In this document: one piece after another, positions 14,848-22,861 of the stretch
Numbering within the stretch: position 1 is the stretch's first letter
How the letters are laid out: each line of letters starts with the position of its first letter
NCBI GenBank assembly: GCA_045594795.1
Contig: JAZNZF010000049.1
Location: forward strand, 1-54,412
From: UMGS1532 sp045594795
GTDB taxonomy: Bacteria; Bacillota; Clostridia; Oscillospirales; Acutalibacteraceae
Direction: 5' to 3'
Length of the DNA: 54,412 nt
Program-made: the position numbers and the translations under genes
Notes under the pieces: model-generated
Told to the model about the DNA's origin: nothing
What the model saw: the letters and a program-made list of their open reading frames with translations, nothing else
The model's database searches: none

Positions 14848-15816
14848 TTAAAATAGCTTTGCGCCGCTAATCGTGTTTTTGCGCTTGTGATTATAAAGCT
14901 TAACATTATCAAGTGCCCATTGGCGTGAAGAGAACTTGCCTTTCTCTAAATCCTTAGTAGCGTTCATAATTTCATAAACGCGCGAATCCATAAGGTCAAG
15001 CTCGCTTAAAAGCTCGGCTTCTAAGAACATTGGTCTTACCGCAGCACCAAACTCTGGGTTGCCGTGGTGTGAGAGAATCATATGTTCAACGAGCATTGCT
15101 GTTTCTTCATCTATACCGAGTTCTTTTGCAACGTTATCTATAATCATTGCGCCCATAGGTATATGTCCTAAAAGGTTGCCTTTCACCGAATACTCCTCAA
15201 CAAGTCCGGTTGAGTTTAATTTAAATTCAGTTATTTTTGCGATATCGTGTAACATAGCTCCTGCGATTAAAAGGTCGCGGTCAACAAATGGATAAACCTC
15301 TGATACCTTTTGGCAAAGTCGCACTATGGATAATATGTGGTATAAAAGACCGCCTCTGATTGCGTGATGAAGCTTAAATGCCGCGGGAACATACAACATT
15401 ACCTCGCGATTACGTTCGTAAACGGTGGTAACCAAACGCTTTAAATCGTCATCCTCGAATCCGTTTGCAATGCTTATCAGCTCGTTATACATATCGGTTG
15501 GGTTATATTCAGCACTCGGAACAAAGTCGTTAATATCAATATTATCGTCTTTAGTAGTGTGGCGAATACGGTCTATTTTAAGCTGGTCTACGTTGTTGTA
15601 GGGTGCGATAGAACCACGAATTTTAACAACGTCACCTACTTTATAAAGGTCTTGCTCTTTATCGGTAAGGTTCCAGTATTTAGCGTTAATTTCACCGCTG
15701 CTGTCGGCAACGGTAAGGTCAAGGTATTTCATACCCTTTGCAGTTGTCTTAACATCGGCTGATTTTATAAGGCAGTAGCCCTCTACAAATTCGCCGCCTA
15801 TTGAAGTAAAATTCAC
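14848..15816 (-). CDS. YhaM-like 3'-5' exoribonuclease with OB and HD domains
   Basis: The product has an N-terminal OB-fold (about 15-90) for nucleic acid binding and a C-terminal HD domain (about 150-300) with the metal-binding His in LLYHI, the His-Asp pair in AMLHDIAKI and the later HH in ILSHHGNPE. This is the layout of YhaM, a 3' to 5' exonuclease acting on RNA and DNA in Firmicutes. GTG at 15816 (322 residues) is the best start because GGAGGT lies 7 bases before it. It has its own promoter at 15846-15874, divergent from ung. Confidence 0.9.
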   Translation of the reverse strand: MNFTSIGGEFVEGYCLIKSADVKTTAKGMKYLDLTVADSSGEINAKYWNLTDKEQDLYKVGDVVKIRGSIAPYNNVDQLKIDRIRHTTKDDNIDINDFVPSAEYNPTDMYNELISIANGFEDDDLKRLVTTVYERNREVMLYVPAAFKLHHAIRGGLLYHILSIVRLCQKVSEVYPFVDRDLLIAGAMLHDIAKITEFKLNSTGLVEEYSVKGNLLGHIPMGAMIIDNVAKELGIDEETAMLVEHMILSHHGNPEFGAAVRPMFLEAELLSELDLMDSRVYEIMNATKDLEKGKFSSRQWALDNVKLYNHKRKNTISGAKLF

Positions 15817-15845
15817 TAAAAATACCTCCAAATTTCATTTATTTA

Positions 15846-15874
15846 ATTATACTACACTTGTCGGTTACATTCAA
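15846..15874 (-). promoter_or_regulatory. Promoter of the YhaM-like gene
   Basis: On the minus strand TTGAAT (15869-15874), a 17-base spacer and TATAAT (15846-15851) lie 30 bases before the GTG start. Confidence 0.75.
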
Positions 15875-15891
15875 TTATTATTTTTATAAAG

Positions 15892-15919
15892 TTGAAAAAA
15901 CTCATAATTCTGTTATAAT
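15892..15919 (+). promoter_or_regulatory. Promoter of ung
   Basis: TTGAAA (15892-15897), a 16-base spacer and TATAAT (15914-15919) lie about 30 bases before the start codon. Confidence 0.75.
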
Positions 15920-15950
15920 TAAGTTATTAATTGTGTAAAGGAATTTTACT

Positions 15951-16619
15951 ATGGTAGATTTTGGCAACGATTGGACTAATATTTTAAAAGACGAGTTTCA
16001 AAAACCGTATTACTTAATTCTGCGCGAATTTTTGCGTGCAGAGTATACAAAGCACACGGTTTATCCTAAAATGGAAAATATTTTTAATGCGCTTAAATAC
16101 ACATCATTTGAGAACACCCGAGTTGTTATAATAGGGCAAGATCCGTATCACGCAGTCGGACAAGCACACGGGCTTTGTTTTTCGGTGCAAAAGGGGATAG
16201 CACCACCGCCGTCACTTAAAAATATTTTTAAAGAGTTAGAAAGCGACGTTGGATTCGAGTTTACAGGGCACGGCGAGCTTACAAAGTGGGCAAAACAAGG
16301 CGTGCTAATGCTTAATAATGTGCTAACCGTTCGTGAGGCTAATCCTAACAGTCATAAAGGCAAGGGTTGGGAGCACTTTACTGATAGGGTAATATCCGAA
16401 CTAAACCGCAAGGAAACCCCCGTTGTGTTTTTGCTGTGGGGCGCAAACGCTAAAACCAAAGCGCAGTTAATTACTAACCCCATACATAAAAAATTAGAGG
16501 CACCACACCCAAGTCCGCTGTCGGCTTACAGTGGATTTTTCGGTTGCTCTCACTTTTCTAAAGCAAATAAAATACTTATAGAAAGCGGCCAAGTACCTAT
16601 AGACTGGCAGTTAGATTAA
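15951..16619 (+). CDS. ung: Uracil-DNA glycosylase, family 1
   Basis: This enzyme removes uracil from DNA to begin base-excision repair. The 222 residues contain the water-activating motif GQDPYH (62-67, catalytic Asp64), the GLCFSV strand, LLWGANA, and the C-terminal HPSPLSA loop that inserts into the minor groove, all diagnostic of family 1. The start ATG follows AAAGGA. It is a single-gene unit with a promoter shared back-to-back with the YhaM-like gene, and ends convergently with ogg. Confidence 0.96.
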   Translation: MVDFGNDWTNILKDEFQKPYYLILREFLRAEYTKHTVYPKMENIFNALKYTSFENTRVVIIGQDPYHAVGQAHGLCFSVQKGIAPPPSLKNIFKELESDVGFEFTGHGELTKWAKQGVLMLNNVLTVREANPNSHKGKGWEHFTDRVISELNRKETPVVFLLWGANAKTKAQLITNPIHKKLEAPHPSPLSAYSGFFGCSHFSKANKILIESGQVPIDWQLD

Positions 16620-16624
16620 ATGCT

Positions 16625-16655
16625 AAAGCACCATATTACGTGATATGGTGCTTTT
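16625..16655. terminator. Bidirectional terminator between ung and ogg
   Basis: A 12-bp perfect stem (16625-16636 against 16643-16654) lies between the convergent stops at 16619 and 16660. Confidence 0.85.
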
Positions 16656-16659
16656 AAAA

Positions 16660-17466
16660 TTATATATCTAATTTTGTTTTTCTGGCAAACGAAAATATAT
16701 ACTGCTGTATTATACCTTCAATACCTTTGCACTCCTTTGGAAGTCCATTTGGAAAAAGCAAGGGCATAGCTCGTTTTATCCATACATCTTTCGGGAAAGC
16801 TTCCGAAAATCCAAGTCCAAAAAGCAGGGTACAGTCGGCTACCTTTAAGCCCACACCGTAAATTTTAGTAAGCTCTTTTTCGGCATCTTCTAAAGATAAG
16901 CCCTTAATTTTATCTAAATCAATTTCTCCGCTTGCAACCTTTCTGGCAGCATCAATTATGTATTTAGCACGAAAGCCACATCGTAAGGGTGCAAGGTCTT
17001 CGATGGATAATTTAGCAATCTCAAAAGGAGAGGGAAAAGCGTAACCGTTTTCTAATCTTTTACCATAGCATTCGCATAGACGCTCAATGATTCCCTTAAT
17101 GCGTTTAATATTATTGTTTTGCGATATTATAAACGAGCAAAGCGCTTCCCAAGGTTCTTGGTTAAGAACGCGAACACCACTTGATGTTTGCCACATTTGC
17201 ATTAATTTATTATCGGTTTGCATTATCTTTTCAATTTTCAGATAATCTCTATTAAAATCAAAGTAGTTTTTCCAAATATTATTAAACTCGTTTTCGGTGG
17301 TATTGTAAAAAATAAGCTTATCACCTTTCATTTCGAGGGTTAGTTCTTTCCCGAATGCAATGCCATACCATTTGTTATTGTCAATTAGCCGCCATCTGAA
17401 TGCCTGCCCACAGTCGAGGGTTTCTGCAAGGTCTAAACAGGTAACATTATTTAGTATAAAATCCAT
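16660..17466 (-). CDS. ogg: 8-Oxoguanine DNA glycosylase/lyase
   Basis: This enzyme excises 8-oxoguanine and nicks the abasic site in oxidative DNA repair. The 268 residues have an N-terminal Ogg-type beta domain with the CGQAFRW signature (19-25), followed by the HhH-GPD fold. The hairpin IYGVGLKVADC contains the nucleophilic Lys208, and Asp227 in FPKDVW is the catalytic acid. Together these assign it to the OGG1/Ogg group and exclude the iron-sulfur MutY and Nth groups. It lies beside ung and downstream of the oxygen-defence genes, though on a separate transcript. Confidence 0.93.
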   Translation of the reverse strand: MDFILNNVTCLDLAETLDCGQAFRWRLIDNNKWYGIAFGKELTLEMKGDKLIFYNTTENEFNNIWKNYFDFNRDYLKIEKIMQTDNKLMQMWQTSSGVRVLNQEPWEALCSFIISQNNNIKRIKGIIERLCECYGKRLENGYAFPSPFEIAKLSIEDLAPLRCGFRAKYIIDAARKVASGEIDLDKIKGLSLEDAEKELTKIYGVGLKVADCTLLFGLGFSEAFPKDVWIKRAMPLLFPNGLPKECKGIEGIIQQYIFSFARKTKLDI

Positions 17467-17608
17467 TTCATCACCTAATATATATTAGCACAAAAACATT
17501 AATAAGTAAACAGTTATCAAAATCCATTTACAATACATAAAATAAATTAACAATGTTTGTATAAAAGATTTCGTATTGTTCCAAAATAGCACTGATGGGA
17601 GTGGTTTA

Positions 17609-17902
17609 ATGCTTCGTGGTGTAAACAGGCAAATTATTGAAATTAACAGCACCGATAACAGCTATTTTGAAAAGGCAATTCTTTTTGTTAGACCAGAATT
17701 TTCCGCTTTATCAGAGGGTAAATTACACGATAACGCAAATTTGTTTTTGAAGGATATAGAAACCGAAAAGCAACTAATTAAAACAAACAAAAAAAATCTA
17801 ACAAAACATAAGCGTAAACTAAATAAAAAGATGTTGTTTTCTTTTGGATTAACAGCTGTTATCGTTGCGGCTTCGGTTGCTATAATTTTAAGAATAGTAT
17901 AA
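17609..17902 (+). CDS. Small hypothetical protein with C-terminal membrane anchor
   Basis: ATG at 17609 is preferred because GGGAGTGG precedes it by a few bases, giving 97 residues. The frame is open further upstream. The first 50 residues form a soluble domain that includes KAILFVRPEF. A basic stretch rich in Lys (about 62-74) follows, and a single hydrophobic helix runs almost to the C-terminus, so it is probably tail-anchored with the basic part in the cytosol. I associate similar proteins with Clostridia, but no function is known to me. Confidence 0.75.
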   Translation: MLRGVNRQIIEINSTDNSYFEKAILFVRPEFSALSEGKLHDNANLFLKDIETEKQLIKTNKKNLTKHKRKLNKKMLFSFGLTAVIVAASVAIILRIV

Positions 17903-17905
17903 AAA

Positions 17906-17943
17906 AGCAGTGTGTTTTACTTGTTGTAAATCACACTGTTTTT
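17906..17943. terminator. Terminator between small membrane protein and lipoprotein genes
   Basis: The stem CAGTGTG-TTTAC pairs with GTAAA-CACACTG with one mismatch, flanked by A6 and T5. It serves the two convergent genes. Confidence 0.75.
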
Positions 17944-17946
17944 CTG

Positions 17947-18408
17947 TTATTGAGTAACGTTTAAGGTTGATTTTAATACAGCTGTATCATTAAGAGAAAT
18001 TTCAACAGGATAATTGCCGGGTTTTGTTTTAGCGCCAACCGTCCAAATCCATGCAACATAACCGTTTTTGTCAGAAACTTGTGGAGTTAGGGCTTTTGAC
18101 CTACTTATTCCTGAGGAATAGGTAACCTTAATCGCGTATTTTGTATTGGGTTTGCCAAGTATTACAAGCTCTGCCTTATTGCCGCGCTTAATGGTATCGC
18201 TAAAAGAAATGAGTGAAACGTTGTCTGAAACCTTTGCTTTGGGTGTGTGAGTCAACTCACTTTGAACGGATATAATCTCACTTGCCTCGCACGAACTAAG
18301 CTCGCTAAATGCTATATCATAATTGCTAAAAGGATCGTTTTGTCGGCAACCAACACAAAACAACATCAAAAATATAATTAAAGCTAAACAAATTCTTTTT
18401 CTTTTCAT
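17947..18408 (-). CDS. Small lipoprotein with Ig-like C-terminal domain
   Basis: ATG at 18408, 6 bases after GGAG, gives 153 residues. A basic N-terminus (KRKR), hydrophobic helix and lipobox CVGC (Cys21) mark a lipoprotein. After a Ser-rich linker, residues 75-153 look like a single beta-sandwich domain (repeating strands, KPNTKYAIKV, NGYVAWIWTVG, GNYPVEI), similar to extracellular Ig-like modules in clostridial surface proteins. No catalytic motif is visible and the role is unknown. Confidence 0.75.
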   Translation of the reverse strand: MKRKRICLALIIFLMLFCVGCRQNDPFSNYDIAFSELSSCEASEIISVQSELTHTPKAKVSDNVSLISFSDTIKRGNKAELVILGKPNTKYAIKVTYSSGISRSKALTPQVSDKNGYVAWIWTVGAKTKPGNYPVEISLNDTAVLKSTLNVTQ

Positions 18409-18447
18409 TTGTAACTCCATAAGAATACTATTATTTAATTTCTTGCT

Positions 18448-18597
18448 CTAAATTGATATATCGCGCCTGTCGCTATTAAGCATACTATAAGCGGTTGACG
18501 GAGTTACACCTGAAACATTAGCAAGCTCGTTAATCTTTATCCCTCGTTGTTTGCATAAAGTAACAAATCTTTCTACAGTAACGTCCTTTACTCCCAT
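18448..18597 (-). pseudogene. Truncated XRE-type HTH regulator
   Basis: ATG at 18597 (GAGGTG 6-7 bases before) opens a 49-residue frame that reads as the first four helices of a small XRE repressor: the recognition part INELANVSGVTPSTAYSML is intact. It then ends at TAG after RRDISI. The usual remaining 25 to 30 residues are missing. Just past the stop, in another frame (18431-18451), the sequence reads LEQEIK and stop, which is how I recall full-length relatives ending. This points to an internal out-of-frame deletion. The fragment may still be translated and bind DNA, but probably lacks its C-terminal part. Confidence 0.7.
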
Positions 18598-18683
18598 TTG
18601 CTTCACCTCAAAAATTTTGCATGGAAATTTATGTTAGCGCGTATACGCAAGTGCGTAAAGCAGTGGTTTAATTATTAAAAAAT

Positions 18684-18709
18684 AAAAGGTCTACTAAGGT
18701 AGACCTTTT
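18684..18709 (-). terminator. Terminator of tRNA-Thr
   Basis: An 11-bp perfect stem (18684-18694 against 18699-18709) follows the tRNA 3' end on the minus strand and has a T-rich flank. Confidence 0.8.
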
Positions 18710-18713
18710 ATGT

Positions 18714-18789
<76 letters not shown>

Positions 18790-18881
18790 GTACCGAACAA
18801 ATGATATTATATGCTATACTTTTTAAAATGTCAACCCCTAAAATTAAAAAAATATCAATAAGTATGTAGGTTTATTCCTTG

Positions 18882-18910
18882 TTGAAAAATACTAATTGGT
18901 GTGATATAAT
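18882..18910 (+). promoter_or_regulatory. Promoter of the ECF-proBAC run
   Basis: TTGAAA (18882-18887), a 17-base spacer and TATAAT (18905-18910) precede the ECF start by about 38 bases. Confidence 0.75.
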
Positions 18911-18947
18911 ATCTTGAGTAAATTTATTATGAAAGGTTTTGTCTCAT

Positions 18948-19496
18948 ATGTCCACCACAAATAAGAATAATATTAATAAGTTGGTTTTAACTGCAGTGTT
19001 CGCGGCGCTTATTTGCGTTTTAACAATGTTCCCTAAGCTCCCTGTGCCACTTACCAATGGTGGATATATACATATGGGCGATGCGTTAATAATCGTTTCG
19101 GCATTTATATTGGGCCCTGCGTATGCCACTGTAGCTGCAGGTGTTGGCTCTATGCTTGCCGACTGCTTTAGCGGTTATGCAGTATATATGCCCGCAACCT
19201 TGTTTATTAAGGCGGTTATTGCTTTAGTAGCGGCTTTAATATTCAGGGCTTTAAAAGATAGAAAAGAAAAAATAATTCTTTTATTTTTAGTAGCGGCAGC
19301 CTCTGAGCTGATAATGGTTTTTGGTTACTTTTTGTTTGAGTGGCTGCTTTACGGCATCGGCGCTGCATTGGTTGCCGCCGCGTTCAATTTAGTCCAAGCC
19401 GCTTCGGGCATAATTTTAGGTGTGATTTTAATTAAGGTTATCTCTAAAAATAAATCGTTAAATAAACTACTACTTTTGGACGGTGAAAATAAATGA
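18948..19496 (+). CDS. ECF transporter substrate-binding (S) component
   Basis: This is a membrane protein of about six helices that captures a vitamin or similar solute for an energy-coupling factor transporter. The 182 residues contain the conserved segment GGYIHMGDALIIVSAFILG after the first helix and AGVGSMLADCFSGY, as in the PF07155-type S components. The shared ECF ATPases and T component are not in this window. ATG at 18948 is taken as the start, although its spacing from GAAAGG is long; a TTG nine bases earlier is too close. The stop overlaps the start of proB by 4 bases (ATGA). The substrate cannot be read from sequence. Confidence 0.85.
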   Translation: MSTTNKNNINKLVLTAVFAALICVLTMFPKLPVPLTNGGYIHMGDALIIVSAFILGPAYATVAAGVGSMLADCFSGYAVYMPATLFIKAVIALVAALIFRALKDRKEKIILLFLVAAASELIMVFGYFLFEWLLYGIGAALVAAAFNLVQAASGIILGVILIKVISKNKSLNKLLLLDGENK

Positions 19497-20260
19497 GAAT
19501 AGTTGTTAAGGTAGGAACATCGACCCTTGCCTATAGCACTGGACATATAAATATTAGGCATATAGAAAAGCTTAGCAAGGTTTTAAGCGACCTTAAAAAC
19601 GCAGGCCATGAGATTGTACTTGTATCCTCAGGTGCGATAGGTATGGGTGTTGGTAAACTGCAATTAGATTCTCGCCCAGACGATATGCCTACAAAACAAG
19701 CCGCCGCGGCAGTAGGCCAATGCGAGCTTATGTATGTTTACGATAAGTTATTTTCGGAATACAACCATACTGTAGCACAGCTTCTTTTAACGGGCATTGA
19801 TATGCAACATAAGGAAAGACTACATAACTTTAAAATGACTACTAATAGACTAATAGAGCTTGGTGCATTACCCATAATTAATGAAAATGATACTGTTGCC
19901 ACAGATGAAATCTCGGTCGGCGATAACGATACTTTAGCGGCAATAGTAGCTGTTAATTTAAACGCAGAATTGCTTGTATTACTTACCGATATAAACGGAC
20001 TATATACAAGTGACCCAAGGAATAATGCTAATGCAAAGCTTATACCTATTGTTGAAAATATTACCGATGAAATAAAGAACGCTGCCGGCGGTAAAGGTAC
20101 AAAGCTTGGTACCGGTGGAATGGCAACTAAACTTAATGCTGCCGAAATTTGCATAAACAAGGGAACAGACGTGGTAATCGCAAACGGCGATGACCCTGAG
20201 GTGCTGTACGATATTATAGATGGAAAACAAATTGGAACAAGGTTTATAGGAAAGAAATAA
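19493..20260 (+). CDS. proB: Glutamate 5-kinase
   Basis: First step of proline synthesis, phosphorylating glutamate to gamma-glutamyl phosphate. The 255 residues carry the amino-acid-kinase fold with VKVGTSTL at the N-terminus, SSGAIGMG, the INENDTV segment that contacts glutamate, and GTGGMATK near the nucleotide site. The C-terminal PUA domain present in many ProB proteins (about 370 residues) is absent, a short form known in several bacteria and affecting mainly regulation. The gene overlaps the ECF gene by 4 bases and proA by 1 base. Confidence 0.95.
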   Translation: MRIVVKVGTSTLAYSTGHINIRHIEKLSKVLSDLKNAGHEIVLVSSGAIGMGVGKLQLDSRPDDMPTKQAAAAVGQCELMYVYDKLFSEYNHTVAQLLLTGIDMQHKERLHNFKMTTNRLIELGALPIINENDTVATDEISVGDNDTLAAIVAVNLNAELLVLLTDINGLYTSDPRNNANAKLIPIVENITDEIKNAAGGKGTKLGTGGMATKLNAAEICINKGTDVVIANGDDPEVLYDIIDGKQIGTRFIGKK

Positions 20261-21516
20261 TGACTACTCGAGAAATATTAAATAACGCCCAAAAAGAAAA
20301 GCAAAGCATAGCAGTTTTAAACTCAGAAATTAAAAATAATGCACTCAATAAAATGGCAGAGGCGCTGATTAACAACAGCACAGCAATTCTCAAAGCTAAT
20401 GCTGAGGATTTAGCGGCAGCCAAGGGTACTGTAAGTGACGTTATGCTTGATAGACTGCGCTTAACAGAGCCGCGAATTCGTGATATGGCTAATGGCATAA
20501 TAAGTGTGGCCAAACTTCAGGACCCTGTAGGTAGGGTAATTAGCGAAACCACACGTAAAAATGGGTTGTCTATACAAAAAGTATCTGCCCCTATTGGCGT
20601 AGTTGCCATTATTTACGAAAGCCGACCAAACGTTACGTCTGATGCGGCGGCTCTGTGTTTTAAAAGCGGTAATGTTTGTGTGCTAAGGGGCGGTAAAGAG
20701 GCATATAGAACCTCGAAAGCAATAGTCGATGCAATGCGCGGCGCGTTAAGAGAGTGTGCACTACAAGAGAATCTTATTCAGCTTATTGAGGATACAACAA
20801 GAGGAAGCGCAACCGAGCTTATGCAGGCAGTTGGCTTTGTTGATTTATTAATTCCACGCGGAGGCAAAGGTCTTATTAATGCCTGCGTTAATAACGCTAA
20901 AGTACCCTGCATACAAACTGGTACGGGTATTTGCCATATTTATGTAGATGAAACTGCTAATGTTCAAATGGCGCTTGATATTATCGACAACGCAAAAACC
21001 TCAAGGCCTTCTGTATGCAATGCTGCAGAGGTTTGCCTTGTTCATAAAAATATAGCAAACGAGTTTTTACCAATGCTAAAAGACCGTTTGGTAAAGCAGA
21101 GAATTAATGATGAAAAACAACCAGTTGAGTTAAGACTGTGCGAACTTTCGGCAAAGATTATCGATGGTAACAGCGCTAATAACGATGATTTTGATACCGA
21201 GTTTTTAGATTATATTCTCGCAATTAAAGTGGTTGACGATGTAAATGAAGCAATTAGTCACATACTAAAGCACTCAACAGGGCATAGCGAGGCGATTATT
21301 ACAAATAGCGCTAAAAATGCAAATGATTTTGTAAAGGGCACCGATAGTGCTGCAGTTTATATAAATGCATCAACAAGATTTACCGACGGCGGAGAGTTTG
21401 GCCTTGGTTGTGAAATGGGGATTTCCACCCAAAAACTACACGCACGCGGACCGATGGGTCTTAGCGAGCTTAACACATATAAGTACGTCGTACGTGGTAA
21501 TGGACAGATAAGATAA
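20260..21516 (+). CDS. proA: Gamma-glutamyl phosphate reductase
   Basis: Second step of proline synthesis, reducing gamma-glutamyl phosphate to the semialdehyde with NADPH. The 418 residues match the family. The catalytic Cys253 lies in PSVCNAAE, and YESRPNVTSDAA and the later FTDGGEFGLGCEMGIS are conserved family segments. It starts on the last base of the proB stop codon (TAATG), so the two are translated together, which fits the known ProB-ProA complex that channels a labile intermediate. Confidence 0.96.
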   Translation: MTTREILNNAQKEKQSIAVLNSEIKNNALNKMAEALINNSTAILKANAEDLAAAKGTVSDVMLDRLRLTEPRIRDMANGIISVAKLQDPVGRVISETTRKNGLSIQKVSAPIGVVAIIYESRPNVTSDAAALCFKSGNVCVLRGGKEAYRTSKAIVDAMRGALRECALQENLIQLIEDTTRGSATELMQAVGFVDLLIPRGGKGLINACVNNAKVPCIQTGTGICHIYVDETANVQMALDIIDNAKTSRPSVCNAAEVCLVHKNIANEFLPMLKDRLVKQRINDEKQPVELRLCELSAKIIDGNSANNDDFDTEFLDYILAIKVVDDVNEAISHILKHSTGHSEAIITNSAKNANDFVKGTDSAAVYINASTRFTDGGEFGLGCEMGISTQKLHARGPMGLSELNTYKYVVRGNGQIR

Positions 21517-21528
21517 AGGGGGATTAAT

Positions 21529-22317
21529 ATGCTCAAAGTTGGCTTTATTGGTTGCGGAAATATGGGCTCTGTTTTAGCAATGGCTGTATGCAATTCTGAT
21601 TCTGATTGCAAGTTGTTTCTTTCAGATGCTAATAATTCGGTTGCAAACTCCCTCTCTTGCGAAACAGGAGGAACCGTTTGCGATAATATTCAAATTGCAA
21701 CAGAGTGCGATTATATATTTCTTGCGGTTAAACCTAATATAATTTTAGATGTTGCTAATGAAATAGCCCCATACTTAAAAGATACTGCTGTAATTATTTC
21801 AATTGCTGCAGGTATGACAATTAATAAAATTGCAGATAAAATTAAATGCAATCCAATTATTCGCATTATGCCTAATACACCTGCTGCGGTAGGTTTGGGA
21901 GTTATACTATATACAACCAAAAATACTTCTTTAAGTGATATAGAAAGATTTAAAATATTAATGCAAAAAGCAGGTACTCTTGTAGTAATTGATGAAGCTT
22001 GCATTGATGCTGCTACTGCTGTTTCAGGTTGTGGCCCTGCATATGCCTATATGTTTATTGAGGCGGTAGCTAATGCGGGGGAAAACTGCGGTGTGTCAAG
22101 CGAGCTTAGTTTAAAGCTTGCCGCAGAAACCGTAAAGGGCGCAGCCGAGATGGTGTTAAAAAGCGGAATTACCCCTAAAAAACTGTGCGATAATGTTTGC
22201 AGTCCTGGTGGTAGCACTATTGAAGGTGTACGTTCTTTACAGGAAAACGGCTTTGATACGGTTGTAGACCAAGCGATTAAAGCGGCTTATAAACGCACAA
22301 AAGAACTTGCTGATTAA
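21529..22317 (+). CDS. proC: Pyrroline-5-carboxylate reductase
   Basis: Last step of proline synthesis. The 262 residues have an N-terminal Rossmann motif (GFIGCGNMGS), the RIMPNTPAAVG segment, the helical dimerisation domain with SGCGPAYAYMFIE, and the terminal CSPGGSTIEG signature that binds substrate. It starts 12 bases after proA behind GGGGG. With proB and proA this completes the glutamate-to-proline route in a single run. Confidence 0.96.
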   Translation: MLKVGFIGCGNMGSVLAMAVCNSDSDCKLFLSDANNSVANSLSCETGGTVCDNIQIATECDYIFLAVKPNIILDVANEIAPYLKDTAVIISIAAGMTINKIADKIKCNPIIRIMPNTPAAVGLGVILYTTKNTSLSDIERFKILMQKAGTLVVIDEACIDAATAVSGCGPAYAYMFIEAVANAGENCGVSSELSLKLAAETVKGAAEMVLKSGITPKKLCDNVCSPGGSTIEGVRSLQENGFDTVVDQAIKAAYKRTKELAD

Positions 22318-22326
22318 AGCTTGTGC

Positions 22327-22355
22327 TTGATTATTTTATGCATTGATGTTATATT
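22327..22355 (+). promoter_or_regulatory. Promoter of the lrp-aminotransferase pair
   Basis: TTGATT (22327-22332), a 17-base spacer and TATATT (22350-22355) precede the start codon by 23 bases. Confidence 0.7.
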
Positions 22356-22378
22356 ATTTTACATAGGAGTGATAAACT

Positions 22379-22861
22379 ATGAACTTAAAACTACTAAAGC
22401 TTTTAAATAAAAACTCACGTCAAACAAATTCTGAGCTCGCGGTTATGACCGGAAGAACAGAAAATGATGTTGTGTCCGAAATTAAAGAGATGGAGGATAG
22501 TGGCATTATTAGAGGTTACAAGGCTGTTATCGACTGGGAACGTCTTGACAATACATATGTTTCTGCAATTATCGAGCTTAAGGTTTCACCCAAAGCAGGA
22601 ATAGGCTTCGAGGACGTTGCAAAGCGCGTTATGAAATACCCCGAGGTTGAAAGCGTTTACTTAATGTCGGGAGGTTACGACCTTAATGTTATTGTTAAGG
22701 GTAAAACATTCCAAGAGGTTGCTTTGTTCGTAGCTAAAGAGCTTTCTACTTTAGAGAACGTTACCTCTACCGCAACACACTTTGTGCTTCGCAGATATAA
22801 GGAGCTTGACGTTGAGCTTCTCGACGACACTACTGACGATAGGGGGAGCTTTTCATTTTGA
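22379..22861 (+). CDS. Lrp/AsnC family transcriptional regulator
   Basis: The 160 residues have an N-terminal winged helix-turn-helix (about 1-60, with NSELAVMTGRTENDV in the helix-turn-helix) and a C-terminal RAM ligand-binding domain (about 70-145, with MSGGYDLNVIVKG). Such proteins respond to amino acids and often control the neighbouring gene. Here the TGA stop shares a base with the aminotransferase start, so the pair is co-expressed and the regulator probably senses a substrate or product of that enzyme. Which amino acid is involved is not visible. Confidence 0.9.
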   Translation: MNLKLLKLLNKNSRQTNSELAVMTGRTENDVVSEIKEMEDSGIIRGYKAVIDWERLDNTYVSAIIELKVSPKAGIGFEDVAKRVMKYPEVESVYLMSGGYDLNVIVKGKTFQEVALFVAKELSTLENVTSTATHFVLRRYKELDVELLDDTTDDRGSFSF

